Shown: piece by piece, positions 39,584 to 47,631 of the stretch | Layout: each line of letters begins with the position of its first letter | Position numbering within the stretch: the stretch's first letter is position 1 | Source of the DNA: Actinomycetes bacterium | GTDB lineage: Bacteria; Actinomycetota; Actinomycetes; Actinomycetales; Actinomycetaceae | NCBI GenBank assembly: GCA_023426345.1 | Contig: JAFAAX010000015.1 | Location: 1-48,625, forward strand | Direction: 5' to 3' | DNA length: 48,625 bases | Position numbers and translations under genes: made by a program | Notes under the pieces: model-generated | Seen by the model: the letters and a program-made list of their open reading frames with translations, nothing else | What the model was told of the DNA's origin: nothing | Databases searched by the model: none

Positions 39584-41047
39584 TCAGCCCAGCTCCGGGA
39601 TCAGTTCCATGCCGGTGCGCTTCTGCCAGATCGTCCGGAAGACGTCCCAGCGCGCGTCATTGACCTCCACCCATTCGGGGCGCGGCGAGAGATGCCGGGA
39701 CGCGATGGGGGCCAGCGCGGCGCCCTCGGCCAGCTCGGCGCACATCCCTGCGGCCCCGATCGCCGGCAGGTCGGACTCGTCGACCAGGTCCAGTTCAGCC
39801 CCCAGCACGTCGGCCAGCATCTGGGGGAAGCACTCGTTGCGGCCGAAGGCCCCCGTCAGGTAGATGGACCCCGAGCCGGGCGCGACGCACGAGTTGAGGA
39901 CCATGCGATCGACCAGCAGGACGCCGTCGACGATTCCGCGCGCCGTCTCGACGTGCGTGGTGCCGCGAGTGACCTCCACCAACTCTCCGCACGCCGACTC
40001 GAGCCACAGCGGACCGCGTTCCCTCATCACGTGGGGAATGAAGTACGGGGAGACGATGGCGCGGTCGCGCTCGATCGAGAACGCGTCCTCGATCATCCTC
40101 CCGACGGCGGCGCCGCCCGACCCGTACCCGGAGATCACGGCGCCCGCAGCCAGGGAATCCCCTCCGTTGGTCACCCCGTTGATCAGCCACTCGCCCGGCC
40201 TGTTGCCGCACCGCTGGAGGGCGCGGGCCCGGAGGTCCGGCGCGGACAGACACGAGTTGATGACATGCGTGGTTCCGATGATGAAGAAGGGTCTGCTCCC
40301 CGGCCGGGTGCCCAGACTGTACGAGGCCGCCGGGGTGTCGGCCGACCCCACCGTCACCGGAATCCCGCAGGGGAGCCCGAAGGCGTCAGCCGCCTCGCGG
40401 GTGACCGCCCCCAGGACCTCCAACGGCCCCCTCACCGCGGGGAGCTGTCCGACCGGAATGCCCAGCGCCTCGGCGGACTCCGCGATCCACCCGTTCTCCG
40501 GGTGGATCGTGTCGTAGATGCCCGTGTAGGAGGCCTGGGTCGGGTCCAGCGCCGTCTTCCCGGTGAGCAGGGCGCCCAGCCAGGTCCCCGCCAACCCGAA
40601 GGTCGTCATCTCCGCGAAGGCCTCCGGATCGTGGTCCCGCAGATAGGGATGGGCGACGGCGATGTAGGTCGACTGCGACGGATGGTTGCCCGTCGCGGCG
40701 ACGGCCTCGGCCGACCGGTTGTCGGAGTACTTGTTGAAGTAATAGCGCAACGCCTTGTTGTCCCACGTCACGCCCAGTCCGACGGCTCGGCCGTCCGCCC
40801 CGAGCGGCACCGCCACCGGGCAGTGCACATCGATGCCGACGCCCTTGACCTCCGACAGCGCGCCGCCCAGGGCGCACAGCGCCGCCGCGATCGACGTGCG
40901 CCACCCGTCGGGGTCCTCACGGCCGGCGTCCGCGTCCCGGCACGCGGGATGGGGCACCCGGGCGCGCGCGACGACGGTCCCCTCGGCGTCGATGATGACG
41001 GCCTTGGTCGCTGTCGTTCCCAGGTCGATTCCGACATACGTACTCAT
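39584..41047 (-). CDS. FGGY-family carbohydrate kinase
   Basis: This 487-residue sugar kinase has the N-terminal ATPase fold YVGIDLGTTATKAVIIDAEG, a middle GTWLGALLTGK-LDPTQASYTG stretch, and the C-terminal LTGAFGRNECFPQMLADVLG nucleotide segment. It phosphorylates a ketose, polyol or similar substrate. It shares features with xylulokinase-like enzymes, but the subfamily is not clear. It lies between the aldolase (38-base gap) and the 2-hydroxyacid dehydrogenase. Its product is probably the aldolase substrate. Confidence 0.9.
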   Translation of the reverse strand: MSTYVGIDLGTTATKAVIIDAEGTVVARARVPHPACRDADAGREDPDGWRTSIAAALCALGGALSEVKGVGIDVHCPVAVPLGADGRAVGLGVTWDNKALRYYFNKYSDNRSAEAVAATGNHPSQSTYIAVAHPYLRDHDPEAFAEMTTFGLAGTWLGALLTGKTALDPTQASYTGIYDTIHPENGWIAESAEALGIPVGQLPAVRGPLEVLGAVTREAADAFGLPCGIPVTVGSADTPAASYSLGTRPGSRPFFIIGTTHVINSCLSAPDLRARALQRCGNRPGEWLINGVTNGGDSLAAGAVISGYGSGGAAVGRMIEDAFSIERDRAIVSPYFIPHVMRERGPLWLESACGELVEVTRGTTHVETARGIVDGVLLVDRMVLNSCVAPGSGSIYLTGAFGRNECFPQMLADVLGAELDLVDESDLPAIGAAGMCAELAEGAALAPIASRHLSPRPEWVEVNDARWDVFRTIWQKRTGMELIPELG

Positions 41048-41085
41048 CGTTCAGCCCTCCTCGGTTCACGGTTCGGGTGAGATCC

Positions 41086-41913
41086 CTACTTGAGGAGCTT
41101 CGCCGCCTCAGTCGGGGTCGCCCCGTCGTGGATGACGGCCTTGAGCGCGGTGACCATGGCCCCGGGGTCCTCCGCCTTCCAGATATTGCGGCCGCACGTC
41201 ATGCCCACGCCGCCCGCCTCCATGACGGCCGCAGCCTGCTCCAGCACATTGATCGGCTTCGGGGCGGGGGCTCCGCCGGCGGCCACGACGGGCGTCGGCA
41301 CGGCGCGGCACACCTGGGCGAAGTCCTCGGCGGAGCCGGTGTACCAGGTCTTCACGATGTCGGTGCCGCACTCGGCGGCGGCGCGGGCGGCGTAGACGAC
41401 GGACTCCGTGGAGCCCTTGCGGTCGCCCCACAACTCGCCGGACGGGTAGGCGTGGCAGATCACCGGCAAACCCCACTTGTGGGCCTCACTGGTCACCTGG
41501 CTCATCATCTCCAGCATCGCGACCTGGTTGTCCGACCCGGCGCTGATGCCGATCGCCACGGCGTCCGCGCCCAGACGGATGCAGTCCTCGACCGTGGCCA
41601 CCGTCGCGTCGTACGTCGGATGGAAGTCCACGCTGAAGGTGGAGGCCTTGACGATGAGCGGAGTGGTGTACTCCGTGTCCCACAGCAGATGGCCGGCGAT
41701 GCCCTTGAACACGGTGAACGCGTCGGGCCCGGCGGCCATGATCCTCGTGAACGTCTTCTTGATCTCGTCGAGGCCGGGAGCGACGCCGCGTGGGACCGCC
41801 TGGTCCAGGGCCACCGACATCATCCGGCCGTCAGCGCCCAGCAGTCGACGCAGATGCAGCTGCCGCCCCAGCGCCGACGTGGTCCCCACGGGGTTGATCG
41901 AGTACACAGACAT
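41086..41913 (-). CDS. DeoC/LacD/FbaB-family class I aldolase
   Basis: This 275-residue TIM-barrel enzyme forms a Schiff base; the likely Lys is in DIVKTWYTGS, equivalent to the Lys in LsrF's IIKTYY. Other family marks are MMSVALDQAV, VVAAGGAPAPKP and TCGRNIWKAEDPGAMVTAL. The closest relatives I recognise are LsrF and archaeal-type fructose-bisphosphate aldolase. It likely cleaves a phosphorylated ketose to DHAP plus an aldehyde. The ATG follows AAGGAG by seven bases. A longer frame from 42978 runs antisense through the dehydrogenase gene and is not real. Confidence 0.87.
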   Translation of the reverse strand: MSVYSINPVGTTSALGRQLHLRRLLGADGRMMSVALDQAVPRGVAPGLDEIKKTFTRIMAAGPDAFTVFKGIAGHLLWDTEYTTPLIVKASTFSVDFHPTYDATVATVEDCIRLGADAVAIGISAGSDNQVAMLEMMSQVTSEAHKWGLPVICHAYPSGELWGDRKGSTESVVYAARAAAECGTDIVKTWYTGSAEDFAQVCRAVPTPVVAAGGAPAPKPINVLEQAAAVMEAGGVGMTCGRNIWKAEDPGAMVTALKAVIHDGATPTEAAKLLK

Positions 41914-42030
41914 ATCGCTTCTCCTTGTGTGGTGCGGCGGTTCGCCGCGGTTCTGACAGCAGTCGCCCGGGCCCGCCGTGGCGACGGCGTTGCCGAGCTG
42001 TTCGATTCGAGGGGGATGCGGTCGGACTGG

Positions 42031-42052
42031 CCGGCCGCGGGTGCGGGGCCGG
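42031..42052 (-). other. Hairpin between dehydrogenase and aldolase genes
   Basis: A 6-bp stem CCGGCC/GGCCGG with a 10-base loop starts directly after the dehydrogenase stop. A second 6-bp hairpin (41934-41939 with 41943-41948) lies nearer the aldolase. The 140-base gap contains no gene. Confidence 0.4.
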
Positions 42053-42053
42053 A

Positions 42054-43097
42054 TCAGGCCCAGGGGTCCACGCCGACGCGCATGTCGGCGCCCGACGCGG
42101 CCAGCTCGATGGCCTCGACGGCGCGGTCCAGCGGGAGCTGGGTGCCGATGAGGTCGGCCACCTTGAGTCGGCCGGAGTCCACCATCGGCGCGATCGCCTG
42201 GAAGTTCTCCAAGCGGCACGAGGACGCGCCCACGATCTCCCACTCGTTGTAGTGGATGTCGTTGGCGACGAACTGGAGCGTCGCCTCCGAGTTGAAGCCC
42301 GCGAACACGGAGATCCGCGCGCCCGGCGCGAGCACGCCGAGGTAGGGCTCCATCGCGTCGGGACGGCCGATCGCCATGATGACGACGTCGACGCCATCGG
42401 GCTCGATCTGGCGGATCCTGTCCGCGATGTCGTCGGAGGGGGCCAGGACCGCGTCGGCGCCGGAGATCCGAGCCAGCTCGTGGCGCTGCTCGTTGGGCTC
42501 GACGGAGATGACCGTCGCGACGCCCTGCGCCTTGGCCAACCGGATGTGCATCTGGCCGAGTGGGCCAGCACCGGCGACGAGCACGCAGTCCGCGCCCTTG
42601 ACCTTCGCCAGGTTCTCCCCGTTGAGCGCGCAGGACAGGGGTTCCACGATCGCCGCCTCGCGGGCGCTCACGTTGTTCATCGGGATCAGGTTCTGGCGCG
42701 CGTTCGCCGGGATCCGCACGTACTGCGAGAGCCCGCCGTCCAGCTGGTAGCCGAACGCGACGCGCTGCCGGCAGATGTTCGGGTGGCCTTTGCGGCACGC
42801 CGAGCAGGTTCCGCAGGGGACCAGCGGGTACACGCACACCTGGTCGCCCATCGAGAGGCCCTCCGGCAGCGGGCCGTCGCCGTCGACCACCTCTCCGGAG
42901 AACTCGTGGCCGAGGGTCGACGGGAGAGTGACGTTGCGCTTCTTCGCGCCCGTGTAGATCCGGACGTCCGTCCCGCACAGCAGGGCCCCGGTGACTTTCA
43001 CCAACACGTCGCCGCTGTGCAGAGTGGGAACGTCCACCTCCTCGATCCGCATGTCATGCGGACCGTAGAGGACCGCCTTCCTCATCTTCTCCACCAT
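42054..43097 (-). CDS. Zinc-binding alcohol/polyol dehydrogenase (MDR family)
   Basis: This 347-residue medium-chain dehydrogenase carries the catalytic-zinc Cys41 (LLCGTDV) and His in GHEFSG, a four-Cys structural zinc loop (PCGTCSACRKGHPNIC) and a Rossmann motif VLVAGAGPLG. It resembles sorbitol and threonine dehydrogenases. It probably oxidises a polyol or sugar alcohol to a ketose, which the FGGY kinase would phosphorylate. The start at 43097 has AAGGAA upstream; an in-frame ATG four codons later is an alternative. It follows the DeoR gene after 21 bases. Confidence 0.92.
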   Translation of the reverse strand: MVEKMRKAVLYGPHDMRIEEVDVPTLHSGDVLVKVTGALLCGTDVRIYTGAKKRNVTLPSTLGHEFSGEVVDGDGPLPEGLSMGDQVCVYPLVPCGTCSACRKGHPNICRQRVAFGYQLDGGLSQYVRIPANARQNLIPMNNVSAREAAIVEPLSCALNGENLAKVKGADCVLVAGAGPLGQMHIRLAKAQGVATVISVEPNEQRHELARISGADAVLAPSDDIADRIRQIEPDGVDVVIMAIGRPDAMEPYLGVLAPGARISVFAGFNSEATLQFVANDIHYNEWEIVGASSCRLENFQAIAPMVDSGRLKVADLIGTQLPLDRAVEAIELAASGADMRVGVDPWA

Positions 43098-43118
43098 TGC
43101 TCTTCCTTCATGTCTCGC

Positions 43119-43946
43119 TCACGCGAGCAGGATCTGATGCACCCCGCTCTCGCGCAGCCGTTGCAGGTCCGCCTCATCCGCTCCGGAGTCGGTGATGATG
43201 TTCCATTCGTGGGGCAGCCTCGACCAGTAGGAGAAGTTCCCGGGACCGCGGAGCTTCGAGGAGTCCGCGATCACGTAGACGTGCTCCGCGTGGGTCAGCA
43301 TCAGGGACTTCAGCCGGCCCTGGTCGTAGGTGCGCGACGCGATCCCCCTGACGGGATCCACCGCGTCCGCCCCGACGAAGGCGTAGTTTCCGTAGATGTG
43401 CTCGAGCATGGCCTCGGCCTCGCCGCCGCAGATGGTCTCGTTGATGCTCCGCAGGCTGCCACCCAGGACCAGGACGTGGACCCTGTCCTGGGGGACCAGT
43501 TGGACGATGCACCGGATGCCGTTGGTGACGACCGTGAGATCCAAGCTGTTGGCGATCTCCGAGGCGACGCACTCCGAGGTGGTCCCCGCATCCAGGATGA
43601 CCACGTCGCCCGCGCCGAGCATCGAGACGGCGCGCCGCGCGATCCTCGACTTCTCCGCGGAGTGAAGGCGCTGCCTCTCCGACATCGCCAGCTCGAGTCG
43701 CCCCGGCGCCAGCACGGCGCCGCCGTACGTGCGGGCGACCTGGTCGGCCTCGGAGAGCGCGGCGAGATCCCGTCGCACCGTGGCCACGGAGACGCCGAGC
43801 GCCTCGGTGAGTTCGTTGACGGGGAGGGTGTTGTCCGGTGCGGCAGCGAGGAGGGAGAGGATCCGCTGCCTGCGTTCCTGAGCCTCCCGTTCCCGTTTGC
43901 CGGCCGCTTCGGTGTCGTCGTGAGCTGACGCGTTCCCACGTGCCAT
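43119..43946 (-). CDS. DeoR-family transcriptional regulator
   Basis: This 275-residue regulator has an N-terminal charged segment, a DeoR helix-turn-helix (ELTEALGVSVATVRRDLAAL) and a sugar-phosphate sensor domain (DVVILDAGTTSECVASEI, VLGGSLRSINETICGG, YAFVGADAVD). It probably represses the operon it belongs to, and the effector should be a sugar phosphate from the pathway. The GATCGC-box cluster at 45512-45572 on the operon promoter is a likely target. The ATG follows GAGGAGG. Confidence 0.92.
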   Translation of the reverse strand: MARGNASAHDDTEAAGKREREAQERRQRILSLLAAAPDNTLPVNELTEALGVSVATVRRDLAALSEADQVARTYGGAVLAPGRLELAMSERQRLHSAEKSRIARRAVSMLGAGDVVILDAGTTSECVASEIANSLDLTVVTNGIRCIVQLVPQDRVHVLVLGGSLRSINETICGGEAEAMLEHIYGNYAFVGADAVDPVRGIASRTYDQGRLKSLMLTHAEHVYVIADSSKLRGPGNFSYWSRLPHEWNIITDSGADEADLQRLRESGVHQILLA

Positions 43947-44045
43947 CGGGAGGTCCTCCTCATGCTCGGTCCACTCGTCGGAGTGGTGAAGTGATGAGTC
44001 GATCTTCTCACGCGCACCGTTGTCACCTCCTTCGTCTGGTGCGAT

Positions 44046-44082
44046 GGATCGGGGGCCGGGACCGGCCTCGCGCGCCGGATCC
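44046..44082 (-). other. Hairpin after MFS gene
   Basis: Nested inverted repeats (GGATC at 44046-44050 with GATCC at 44078-44082, and GGCCG with CGGCC inside) lie just after the MFS stop, in the 146-base gap before deoR. A further 6-bp hairpin with a 4-base loop is at 43971-43986. No gene lies in this gap. Confidence 0.35.
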
Positions 44083-44092
44083 CTCGTGGCCG

Positions 44093-45424
44093 TCAGGCCT
44101 TCGCCGCCACGAACTCGTCCTCGCGGAACGGGATCTGCTCGACCTTCGGGAGCACGAGGCCGAAGGTGAGCGCGCCGACCACGCACACGATGCCGGCCAG
44201 CGCCAGGGGGATCACGAAGGACCCCGTCGCCTGGTAGATCGCGCCGATGATGATCGGAGACAGCGCCGACCCGATGTTCGAGAAGAAATTCTGCGTGCCG
44301 CCCAGGACGCCCACGGTGGATGTCGGGACGACGTCGGCCGGCAGGCACCAGATCGTGGTGATCGTGAACGAGCTGGCCATGTACGAGATCGACATGAGCA
44401 CCAGGGCCTGCCAGGCGGCCGGCGCCGCGGCCGAGAAACCGATGAGCGCGCACGCGAGCATGCCGACGACCAGGCAGGTCTTGCGGGCCTTGGTCACCGA
44501 CCAGCCGCGCTTGAGGAGCAGGTCGTTGGCGAAGCCGCCCAGGTAGGAGCCGAGGATCGCGCAGATCGGAGGGATCGCGCCGAAGACGCCCAGCTTGAGC
44601 AGATCGAAGCCGCGCTCCTTCACCAGGTACGTCGGGAACCAGGTGAGGAAGAAGGTCACCATGAAGTTCACGCAGAAGAAGCCGATCATCATGGCCCACA
44701 CGGTGCGCTTGGTGAGCAGGCGTGCGACCTTCACCGGCCGGTCGCCGGCGGCGGGCCCGGAGGACGCGGCGACCGCGGCGTCCTCGGTGATGATCTCCAT
44801 CTCCGCGACTCCGACCGACTTCGCGTCGACGGGCATCTTGTACATCGCCCACCAGCCGATGGCCCACAGGACGCCCAGCACACCTGCGATCAGGAACACC
44901 ATGTGCCAGCCCCACAGGCCGATGATCGCGGCGATCACGGGCGTGGCGACGGCCGTGCCGATGCGGGCGCCGGAGTCGTAGATCGAGGTCGCCCGCGCCC
45001 GCTCGCGCTGCGGGAACCATCGCGACACGGTCTTCGCACTGGACGGATAGGCGCCGGCCTCGCCGATACCCAGGCCGAGCCGCAGGCCGAGCAGGAAGCC
45101 GAAGCTCCGGGCGGCGGCGGTGAGCAGCGTGAAGACGGACCACAGGAAGACGGAGGCGCCGAACATCACCTTCTCGCCGAAGCGGTCGATGAGTGAGCCG
45201 ACGGGGATCTGCATGAGCGCGTAGGTCCAGGAGAAGGCCGAGAGGATGAGGCCCTGCTCGCTGGGCGTGAGGTGGAAGTCCTGCGTCATGAAGGGCAGGG
45301 AGACCGAGATGGCCGAGCGGTCGATGTAGTTGATCGCCAATCCCAGCGCGCAGACCACGGCGATGAGCCACCGGACGTTGGTCGCGCCGGGCTTGCGGGT
45401 CACAGTGCGGGCGGGTGTTGACAT
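44093..45424 (-). CDS. MFS transporter, ACS (anion:cation symporter) type
   Basis: This 443-residue transporter has about 12 transmembrane segments. INYIDRSAISVSLPFM in the first helix and SLIDRFGEKVMFGASVFLWS are typical of the anion:cation symporters that take up sugar acids such as galactonate, hexuronates or tartrate. GIGEAGAYPSSAKTVSRWFP is a family signature. It would supply the substrate for the dehydrogenase-kinase-aldolase route encoded after it. The ATG follows AAGGAGGTTCC. A longer upstream frame has no better start. Confidence 0.92.
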   Translation of the reverse strand: MSTPARTVTRKPGATNVRWLIAVVCALGLAINYIDRSAISVSLPFMTQDFHLTPSEQGLILSAFSWTYALMQIPVGSLIDRFGEKVMFGASVFLWSVFTLLTAAARSFGFLLGLRLGLGIGEAGAYPSSAKTVSRWFPQRERARATSIYDSGARIGTAVATPVIAAIIGLWGWHMVFLIAGVLGVLWAIGWWAMYKMPVDAKSVGVAEMEIITEDAAVAASSGPAAGDRPVKVARLLTKRTVWAMMIGFFCVNFMVTFFLTWFPTYLVKERGFDLLKLGVFGAIPPICAILGSYLGGFANDLLLKRGWSVTKARKTCLVVGMLACALIGFSAAAPAAWQALVLMSISYMASSFTITTIWCLPADVVPTSTVGVLGGTQNFFSNIGSALSPIIIGAIYQATGSFVIPLALAGIVCVVGALTFGLVLPKVEQIPFREDEFVAAKA

Positions 45425-45509
45425 GGAACCTCCTTGTGCCTGACATGCTGCGTATCGCAGTCATGGGAACATCTTGTTGTGCGCGTTCTCATCACTGATA
45501 TCTCCATCT

Positions 45510-45538
45510 ATGATCGCTTCAATCTCTAACGCTGTCAA
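45510..45538 (-). promoter_or_regulatory. MFS operon promoter
   Basis: On the minus strand a perfect -35 TTGACA (45533-45538) and -10 GATCAT (45510-45515) are 17 bp apart. Transcription would start near 45503, giving a leader of about 79 bases. GATCGC boxes overlap both elements. Confidence 0.7.
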
Positions 45539-45572
45539 GCGATCCGATCGCAGATGCCCTCTTCTGCGATCG
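45512..45572. promoter_or_regulatory. Cluster of four GATCGC boxes (candidate DeoR operators)
   Basis: GATCGCTT (45512-45519) is inverted as AAGCGATC (45537-45544). CGATCGCAGA (45545-45554) is inverted as TCTGCGATCG (45563-45572) with an 8-base centre. The first pair covers the -10 and -35 of the MFS promoter; the second lies just upstream. The regulator at 43119 is the probable binder. Confidence 0.6.
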
Positions 45573-45733
45573 AGTCACTCATGAAATGCACATCAAGACG
45601 GTCCGCCATCCCACTTATGCACCATGCGGCCGAACGGCTCCTTGAGATGTGCGCGGTTCGATCACCTCATCCCACAACCCGCCGCCGAATCGTCCTAGGA
45701 TGGTCGAGACAGATCGCCGCCGGAGGAGGTCCC

Positions 45734-46873
45734 ATGCTCGTCGTCTGCGCACCCGACTCGTTCAAGGGCTCGTTGAGCGCGGTGGAGGCGGCCCGCGCGA
45801 TGGCCGACGGCGTCCGTGACGCCGACCCGCGCGCCGTCTGCCGCGAGGTCCCCATGGCGGACGGCGGCGAGGGCTTCGTCGACGTCATCGTCGCCGCCCT
45901 CGGCGCTCGACGACTCACGGTGGCCATCCGTGACCACGCCGGCGCCCCCGCGAACGCCGACGTGGCCCTGGCCGACGGCACGGCCTATCTGGACGTCGCC
46001 TCGGCCGTCGGCCTCACCCTGGTCGCCGACGAGGGCCGCGACATCATGACGGCCGCCAGCCAGGGCGTGGGCCGGCTGGTACTCGCCGCCCTGGACGCCG
46101 GGGCTCGCCGACTCGTCATCGGCCTGGGAGGGTCCGGTACCAACGACGCCGGCGCCGGCATGCTCGACACGCTCGGCGTCCGCCTCCTCGACGACGAGGG
46201 CGCCCGCGTGGCCCCCTCCCCCGCCGGCCTGGCCTCCGTCGCGACCGTCGACGCCACCGGACTGGATCCGCGGCTGGCGGCCGTCGAGGTGGTCCTCGCC
46301 TCCGACGTCACGAATCCCCTGGCGGGGCCCGACGGCGCGAGTCGCGTGTTCGGACCGCAGAAGGGAGCCGGTCCCGAGCAGGTGGAGCTGCTCGACCGCG
46401 CCCTCGACCGCTTCGCGCGGATCTGCGCCCGCGCCACCGGCGCCGACCACGCGGGCGATCCCGGGGCCGGCGCGGCCGGCGGGCTCGGCTATGCGTTCCT
46501 CGAGTTCCTCGGCGCCCGGATGCGCCCCGGCGTCGACGTCGTCGCCGACGCCTTGGGCCTGCGCGAGCAGATTCGCGGCGCCGATCTGGTCCTCACCGGG
46601 GAGGGCTCCGTCGATGCCCAGACGCTCGGCGGCAAGACCCCGATGGGCGTCGCCCGCATCGCCCGCGACGAGGGCGTCCCCGTGGTCGTCGTGGCCGGCG
46701 CCGTCAAGGACGACGCCGACGTGCTGCTCGACCACGGCGTGACCGCCCTGGTCCCCACGCCCCGCACCGCCGCCCCGCTCGCGGAGCTCATCGCCCGGTC
46801 GGGCCGCGATCTGCGCGCCGCCTCCGCCACCGTCGCGCGAATCTTCCAGGCCGGGCGGGACGCCGCGCGCTGA
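45734..46873 (+). CDS. Glycerate kinase (GlxK/GarK family)
   Basis: This 379-residue kinase would convert glycerate to 2- (or 3-)phosphoglycerate. It has the family N-terminus VCAPDSFKGSLSAVEAARAM, the catalytic-domain MADGGEGF, the glycine-rich GLGGSGTNDAGAGML, and the C-terminal TGEGSVDAQTLGGKTPMGVARIA. It is divergent from the MFS operon and shares its regulatory gap. It would take up glycerate formed by the 2-hydroxyacid dehydrogenase or from an aldolase product. The ATG is preceded by GGAGGAGGTCCC. Upstream in-frame sequence is promoter DNA. Confidence 0.92.
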   Translation: MLVVCAPDSFKGSLSAVEAARAMADGVRDADPRAVCREVPMADGGEGFVDVIVAALGARRLTVAIRDHAGAPANADVALADGTAYLDVASAVGLTLVADEGRDIMTAASQGVGRLVLAALDAGARRLVIGLGGSGTNDAGAGMLDTLGVRLLDDEGARVAPSPAGLASVATVDATGLDPRLAAVEVVLASDVTNPLAGPDGASRVFGPQKGAGPEQVELLDRALDRFARICARATGADHAGDPGAGAAGGLGYAFLEFLGARMRPGVDVVADALGLREQIRGADLVLTGEGSVDAQTLGGKTPMGVARIARDEGVPVVVVAGAVKDDADVLLDHGVTALVPTPRTAAPLAELIARSGRDLRAASATVARIFQAGRDAAR

Positions 46874-46891
46874 GTACGACAGCAGTAGCCC

Positions 46892-47404
46892 TTAGCGGGC
46901 GTCGCGGCTCGCCAGATGCGCGTAGACCGCCTCCGACAGATCGCGGACGCGTCGCGCGATGTCCCGGCCGGTCGGGGTGAGCCCGTAGAGAGGCCGGCCG
47001 TCGGGATCGACGGAGCGCTCCACGACCCGATCGCCCTGAAGGGTGCGCAGCGTCTGGGCGATCATGCGTTCGGAGGAGCCACCGACCCGGCGGTGGATCT
47101 CGCCGAACCGCGTGCACCCCTCCTCCAGGGCGAGGAGCACCAGCGGCGCCCACCGCCCCGTCACGTCGCGCATCGCCGCGTGAGACGGGCATCCGACGCT
47201 CAAGACGTCGAAGCCGAGCGGCGCCGGCGGGCCGGATGGGCCCGGCGTGGCAGCGGCCGTGTACGCCGCAGAGCCAGACGCACGGGCTGTGGCAGTGGAC
47301 ACGCCCGCCGCGGAGTCAGGCGCGCCGGTCCCCGAGGCGGTGGCAGGGCCGGCCGAACCGGTCGCGGAGCCGGACGCGCGGGATACATGGACGGGCACAG
47401 ACAT
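46892..47404 (-). CDS. HxlR-family redox regulator (QorR/YtfH-like)
   Basis: This 170-residue protein carries a winged-helix HxlR domain at about 72-160 (GCPSHAAMRDVTGRWAPLVL, RVGGSSERMIAQTLRTL, YGLTPTGRDIARRV). Cys72, at the start of the domain, matches the single conserved Cys that senses quinones or diamide in QorR-type regulators. The first 65 residues are an unusual Ala/Gly/Ser/Thr/Pro-rich tail with no match I recognise. The ATG follows AGAGGAG. It is divergent from a QorB-like gene, the same pairing as E. coli ytfH/ytfG. Confidence 0.88.
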   Translation of the reverse strand: MSVPVHVSRASGSATGSAGPATASGTGAPDSAAGVSTATARASGSAAYTAAATPGPSGPPAPLGFDVLSVGCPSHAAMRDVTGRWAPLVLLALEEGCTRFGEIHRRVGGSSERMIAQTLRTLQGDRVVERSVDPDGRPLYGLTPTGRDIARRVRDLSEAVYAHLASRDAR

Positions 47405-47438
47405 GGGCGCTCCTCTCCGGACGACACGCATGGACCTG

Positions 47439-47468
47439 TTGACAATTCATCGTACCTCGACTTACGTT
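47439..47468 (+). promoter_or_regulatory. qorB-like gene promoter
   Basis: TTGACA (47439-47444) and TTACGT (47462-47467, 17 bp spacing) or TACGTT (18 bp). The -10 and the start site overlap the tandem 17-bp repeats. The leader to the ATG at 47632 is about 155 bases and contains no obvious structure. Confidence 0.6.
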
Positions 47469-47493
47469 TCGTTAGCACTTACGATTCGTCAGC
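47460..47493 (+). repeat. Tandem 17-bp direct repeats (candidate HxlR operator)
   Basis: Two back-to-back copies (47460-47476 and 47477-47493) of ACTTACG-TTCGT-AGC differ at only two of 17 positions. They overlap the -10 and start site of the qorB-like gene, with the hxlR start about 56 bases to the left. Position suggests the binding site of the HxlR protein on the divergent pair. Confidence 0.65.
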
Positions 47494-47631
47494 GATCCGG
47501 CGCGCCGGGCGCTCGGGGTCGGCACGGTGTCGGCGCCGCGCTCCGACTCCGGATGCCCCCGCGATCCTCGCACCGCTCACCACGACACCGCGGGCCCGCC
47601 GCCCGACGGCCCCCTCACGAAAGGACCTCTC

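Larger units (their letters stand above)
45425..45733. other. 309-base divergent regulatory gap (MFS / glycerate kinase)
   Basis: This AT-richer stretch carries the promoters in both directions. A palindrome CTGCGTATCGCAG lies at 45448-45460, in the MFS leader. The glycerate kinase side has TAGGAT at 45696-45701, matching a -10, followed by GGAGGAGGT before the ATG. The operator cluster is at 45512-45572. No gene is seen. Confidence 0.6.

Noticed and set aside
41086..42978. Aldolase frame extended upstream through the dehydrogenase gene
   Set aside because: Same strand but different frame from the dehydrogenase; the extension is Arg-rich shadow, and the aldolase has a good ribosome site at its own ATG.
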